Below are positions 61,631-64,000 of a stretch of DNA of 64,000 nucleotides, piece after piece. Positions within the stretch are counted from its first letter, which is position 1. The number at the start of each line of letters is the position of its first letter. The stretch spans positions 19,157 to 83,156 of the forward strand of contig JAEETK010000001.1 in assembly GCA_016290315.1 (NCBI GenBank), written 5' to 3'. The position numbers and the translations under genes are program-made. Source of the DNA: Candidatus Saccharimonadota bacterium (GTDB lineage: Bacteria > Patescibacteriota > Saccharimonadia > Saccharimonadales > Saccharimonadaceae). The notes beneath the pieces were generated by a model. That model did not search any database. It saw only the letters and a program-made list of their open reading frames with translations, and had not been told where the DNA came from.

Positions 61631-62185
61631 TCAGGTTGTCGGCATCATGCCGGCATATTCGGGATATGCTGATCTTAAATAATCACTCTCCGTGTATGGA
61701 GTTTTTGCTTCGGGATATCTCTCATCGAAGCAAAGACTGTCCGGATCATGGATTGGTCTCGGCGATGTTGTGTTTACGATCCCGACATCTGCGAATCTTT
61801 TCTGGCTGTTGGTGCGGCGATGACGGTTTCGAGTGTCGCGTGCGCTGTTTCTGGTGCGCTTGATCTCGGCCATTTTTCTCTTCAGCTCGTGGTAGTTGGG
61901 ATTGATTCCGAGTTCCTGCAGTGGCTTTTTCAGGTGATCCTGAATCTCCCAGCCAGGACGGCGGTTTGCTTTGTCGCAGGCTTTGATAAAAGTTCTCACT
62001 GCAGAAAGATGATCAGCGATAAGCGCTGTGTGTACCAGGTTGGGACTTCCGGGGTTAATTCCAGCACTTTTCAGCGCTCCCCGAAGCCTCGTCGCCTCTT
62101 CTCGTTCTTCCGGATTGAGGCTTCTCTGTTTTTTTGCACGCTCCAGTTCGATGAGCCTTTGAGCTCTGCTTGCACATGTCGCCAT
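61631..62185 (-). CDS. Helical protein B of the 60.7-63.9 kb family
   Basis: Protein of 184 aa from MATCASRAQRL after AAGGAGGAAAAAT; the longer frame upstream runs through a structured leader. Residues 15-115 (SLNPEEREEATRLRGALKSA, GINP, TALIADHLSAVRTFI, LKKPLQELGIN, YHELKRKMAEIK) align with protein A. The next 30 residues are strongly basic (RNSARDTRNRHRRTNSQKR), suggesting nucleic-acid binding. The Pro/Tyr-rich end is unique. No family is recognised. Confidence 0.65.
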   Translation of the reverse strand: MATCASRAQRLIELERAKKQRSLNPEEREEATRLRGALKSAGINPGSPNLVHTALIADHLSAVRTFIKACDKANRRPGWEIQDHLKKPLQELGINPNYHELKRKMAEIKRTRNSARDTRNRHRRTNSQKRFADVGIVNTTSPRPIHDPDSLCFDERYPEAKTPYTESDYLRSAYPEYAGMMPTT

Positions 62186-62189
62186 ATTT

Positions 62190-62332
62190 TTCCTCCTTAA
62201 GGTGCGGGAGCTTTCGCTCCATTTCTTGTGCGTAATCACGTCACCAACGGGCCCTTGCAGGCGCCGCCAGTGACGGACAAAACACTGCACTGTGGGTTAT
62301 TTGCATAACCAAAAACACAGTATATGCAGGTA
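62190..62332 (-). ncRNA. Structured 5' leader with three GNRA hairpins
   Basis: Minus-strand RNA between promoter and ATG. Hairpin 1 (62289-62321) pairs ACTGTG/CACAGT and GGTTAT/ATAACC around GCAA with a five-base bulge. Hairpin 2 (62251-62262) is GCCT-GCAA-GGGC inside GTCAC/GTGAC (62240-62274). Hairpin 3 (62207-62220) is GGAGC-GAAA-GCTCC. All three loops are GNRA only when read as minus-strand RNA. No known class is recognised. Confidence 0.6.
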
Positions 62333-62338
62333 TTCTTT

Positions 62339-62367
62339 ATAATATCAAAATTTTGTTAATTTGTCAA
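62339..62367 (-). promoter_or_regulatory. Sigma70-type promoter
   Basis: Minus strand TTGACA (62362-62367), 17-nt spacer, TATTAT (62339-62344). Confidence 0.8.
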
Positions 62368-62392
62368 TAGCACTTTAGCGTTCTGTGCTAGG

Positions 62393-62416
62393 AAAAAGGC
62401 GGCCAGATTGGCCGCC
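62393..62416 (-). terminator. Terminator of the 62450 gene
   Basis: Minus strand stem GGCGGCCA/TGGCCGCC followed by TTTTTCC. Confidence 0.85.
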
Positions 62417-62449
62417 TGTGCAGAAAGGAAGGTATCGGCATGAGCCTCT

Positions 62450-62647
62450 TCACTCCTCGTTGGGAGGATGGCTTTTTGCGTAAAGAGCCGCTTCGGCGCC
62501 GCGCCAGTCGTTGGACTTGCAAGTCTCTCTTACAGACATTCCTGCCATCTGATCGGTGAACATCCGCAGGAGTTTGTCTTCGGGTACTCCCGAAATCATA
62601 CCCTTGACATAGTCGCCTGTTCCGGGCATTGTCGTGGATCTTGCCAT
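62450..62647 (-). CDS. Small unknown protein, single gene
   Basis: Protein of 65 aa. The central segment VPEDKLLRMFTDQMAGMSVRETC looks helical; the ends are polar. AAAAGGAGG before the ATG is a strong ribosome-binding site. The gene has its own promoter, a leader with three hairpins and a terminator. No family is recognised. The compact transcription unit supports it as real despite its size. Confidence 0.6.
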   Translation of the reverse strand: MARSTTMPGTGDYVKGMISGVPEDKLLRMFTDQMAGMSVRETCKSNDWRGAEAALYAKSHPPNEE

Positions 62648-62725
62648 TTTTTGAGACCTCCTTTTAGTAGGTGCGACTCCGCTTTTGACGGAGTAATTAA
62701 TGCGGCGTGACGGCCGCCAGCTTCA

Positions 62726-62745
62726 TTTAGTCAGGGTTGACTAAA
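62726..62745 (-). promoter_or_regulatory. Perfect 8-bp hairpin at the 5' end of the 62450 transcript
   Basis: TTTAGTCA/TGACTAAA with a 4-nt loop begins about 3 nt after the expected transcription start; it may stabilise the mRNA or act as an operator. Confidence 0.5.
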
Positions 62746-62754
62746 CATGTTTTT

Positions 62755-62782
62755 ATTGTATCATATTCTTTCAATTAGTCAA
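62755..62782 (-). promoter_or_regulatory. Sigma70-type promoter
   Basis: Minus strand TTGACT (62777-62782), 16-nt spacer ending TGA, TACAAT (62755-62760). It overlaps the end of the upstream gene. Confidence 0.6.
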
Positions 62783-63276
62783 CCTCTTTGCGGAGCATTC
62801 TTGCTGGTTTTATTAATAAGAATTAGGCCAGGCGACCGCTGAACTCGCAGTTCTCGTAAGATTTGTTCCATAAGAAAGGGAGCGTCAATTATTCTCAAAA
62901 CTGTCGATTCGACTTTGACTACGGGAAGATTACTGGTTTCTTCGACGAGATGTTGGTAATCTTTTAGGTGAGGGCTATTTTTTGAGTGAATTTTTCTCTC
63001 GAAGCGTTTGAGACTTGCCTTAAAATCTTCAATACTACAAGTGGCTTGTTTCATGAAGGAGCTGAGTTCGTCTTCTGTTAAAAAAGGGCAAACATACAGG
63101 GCTCGCCTATAGAAGTTATCGGCTTTTTTCTGACTAAAATGTCCTAAAAGCGCAGTATGGGCTTGTTGAACATTATCTTTGCGTTCGAGGCTTCGCTGAA
63201 ATGCCCTCCTGAATCTTTCTAGATCTTGACGTTTCGTGCGACCGCCGTGTCCGATGGCGCCAATGTGTACCTGCAT
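62779..63276 (-). CDS. Unknown basic helical protein
   Basis: Protein of 165 aa. It begins MQVHIGAIGHGGRTKRQDLE and is then largely helical with many Lys and Arg (FRRAFQRSLERKDNVQQAHT, FKASLKRFERKIHSK). The end (LILINKTSKNAPQRG) is strand-like and basic. No membrane segment or family match. AAAGGAGGATAACAA precedes the ATG. No terminator is seen after it, so read-through into the 62450 gene is possible. Its A/T-rich codon use differs from the neighbouring family members. Confidence 0.62.
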   Translation of the reverse strand: MQVHIGAIGHGGRTKRQDLERFRRAFQRSLERKDNVQQAHTALLGHFSQKKADNFYRRALYVCPFLTEDELSSFMKQATCSIEDFKASLKRFERKIHSKNSPHLKDYQHLVEETSNLPVVKVESTVLRIIDAPFLMEQILRELRVQRSPGLILINKTSKNAPQRG

Positions 63277-63323
63277 TTGTTATCCTCCTTTAAAAGTACT
63301 AGCGCGTATATGGCTGCTTTATT

Positions 63324-63351
63324 ATAATAATATATTTTTTCGATTAGTCAA
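63324..63351 (-). promoter_or_regulatory. Sigma70-type promoter
   Basis: Minus strand TTGACT (63346-63351), 16-nt spacer, TATTAT (63324-63329). Confidence 0.65.
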
Positions 63352-63366
63352 ATAGCTTTTAGCGAT

Positions 63367-63393
63367 AAAAAAAACGACCGGTTGTGCCGGTCG
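63367..63393 (-). terminator. Terminator of the 63421 gene
   Basis: Minus strand stem CGACCGG/CCGGTCG followed by eight T. Confidence 0.85.
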
Positions 63394-63420
63394 CCCCCCC
63401 ATAAGGGGGTTGAAGGAGGA

Positions 63421-63870
63421 TTAATCGTTGTCGTCATCCCAGCCGACGTCGCCCCAGCCGTCGTCGTCATCATCCCGGTTGTTGTCATCATACCATTCTC
63501 GGCGATGAAGGCGAGTAGTGCTGCCGTCCTTGTCGACAAAGAATTTGCAATTCTTCGCGAGATCCTCCCAGTAGTCGAGGATTTCGTCGGCGTACTCCGG
63601 CATCGCATAAATCGCGTTCTCCATCATATATCCTTCCTTTTCGGGAAGGTGATCTATGACCCACTGGATGCGCCGATCTCTGATGAGCTTCTCGTAGCCG
63701 TCGAGGATTTCGTCGGCGTATTCCGGCTCTTCGTGCAGGAGGTGCCACATCTCTTCTGCTTCGGCGTTGCTCAGATTGGGCTCGAGACGGCGAGCGCGCT
63801 GATCCAGTTTAATTCTCTGGATTTGCTCTTCGGTGAGGTAAATAACGGGAACATTATTCAAGATATTCAT
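63421..63870 (-). CDS. Acidic helical-repeat protein C of the 60.7-63.9 kb family
   Basis: Protein of 149 aa. The segment LEPNLSNAEAEEMWHLLHEE matches the opening motif of protein A (NLSRAEAKEIFHLRREL). Two copies of PEYADEIL(D) at about 49-56 and 90-97 mark an internal repeat. The tail is almost only Asp, Gly, Asn and Trp (WYDDNNRDDDDDGWGDVGWD), strongly acidic and perhaps cation binding. AAAAGGAGGAAAAAG precedes the ATG. Own promoter and terminator. No family is recognised. Confidence 0.65.
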   Translation of the reverse strand: MNILNNVPVIYLTEEQIQRIKLDQRARRLEPNLSNAEAEEMWHLLHEEPEYADEILDGYEKLIRDRRIQWVIDHLPEKEGYMMENAIYAMPEYADEILDYWEDLAKNCKFFVDKDGSTTRLHRREWYDDNNRDDDDDGWGDVGWDDDND

Positions 63871-63958
63871 CTTTTTCCTCCTTTTTAAAGTGCGATTGTG
63901 CTTTGGCTAATCTATATAAAATGAGCACCCCTTGAGAGATGAACTCATGAATATCTGT

Positions 63959-63987
63959 ATTATACCAAATTCTTGAGCTTTTGTCAA
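63959..63987 (-). promoter_or_regulatory. Consensus sigma70-type promoter
   Basis: Minus strand TTGACA (63982-63987), 17-nt spacer, TATAAT (63959-63964). Confidence 0.85.
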
Positions 63988-64000
63988 TAGTAAGAATTTG

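Overview
The window looks like chromosomal DNA of a host-associated Candidatus Saccharibacteria (TM7, Patescibacteria/CPR) bacterium. This is an inference from gene content. It carries a compact pilM-N-O-B type IV pilus cluster, a short glycolysis/pentose block, isolated tRNA-modification and tRNA-synthetase genes, no amino-acid biosynthesis or respiratory genes, and many single-span membrane proteins without clear relatives. The standard code is used: long reading frames such as dnaE end at TGA and need no TGA recoding.

Layout. 1-3.1 kb is a tightly overlapping operon: an unknown protein cut by the window edge, a DUF3152 metzincin-like protease, an anchored coiled-coil protein, a lipid kinase and a TlyA-like rRNA methyltransferase without its S4 domain. 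3.2-8.4 kb holds an unknown acidic protein, a Pr6Pr membrane protein and dnaE. 8.5-12.9 kb is a minus-strand gap-rpiB-rpe-pfkB-LOG operon with divergent ppa. 13-19.1 kb pairs an SPFH protein with three tandem zinc-ribbon membrane paralogues, resembling the PspA-associated YdjG/YdjI proteins of Bacillus. 19.1-26.4 kb has cysS, a DUF2975 protein, an AT-rich cupin island, an AI-2E family protein, two small unknown genes and queA-tgt. 27-30.8 kb is a two-component system plus an ABC exporter sharing a promoter motif. 31.4 kb carries a small protein with a class III ribonucleotide reductase glycyl-radical motif behind two NrdR-like boxes. 33-38.3 kb is mostly small membrane or lipoproteins. 38.9-46.1 kb holds ychF, the pilus cluster and a DsbA-like protein. 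tRNA-Gly and tRNA-His, tpiA, a phosphomannomutase-like HAD protein, a giant heparinase II/III-like surface enzyme, tyrS, tRNA-Arg, an ASCH protein, a phosphoesterase and pyrG follow. 60.7-63.9 kb is a run of five single genes of unknown function.

Two kinds of gene control stand out. Many housekeeping genes have an extended -10 element ending exactly 6-7 nt before the ATG and no room for a ribosome-binding site, which implies leaderless mRNAs. A second class of short single genes has near-consensus TTGACA/TATAAT promoters, a strong AAGGAGG ribosome-binding site, often a structured leader RNA, and a GC-rich terminator right after the stop. Most genes of unknown function fall in the second class.

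The best leads are the NrdD-like glycyl-radical domain protein under apparent NrdR control (31.4 kb), structured leader RNAs at 23.7, 50.3 and 62.2 kb, a paralogous helical family at 60.7-63.9 kb, a 27-residue microprotein gene at 50.5 kb, and the SPFH/zinc-ribbon cluster.
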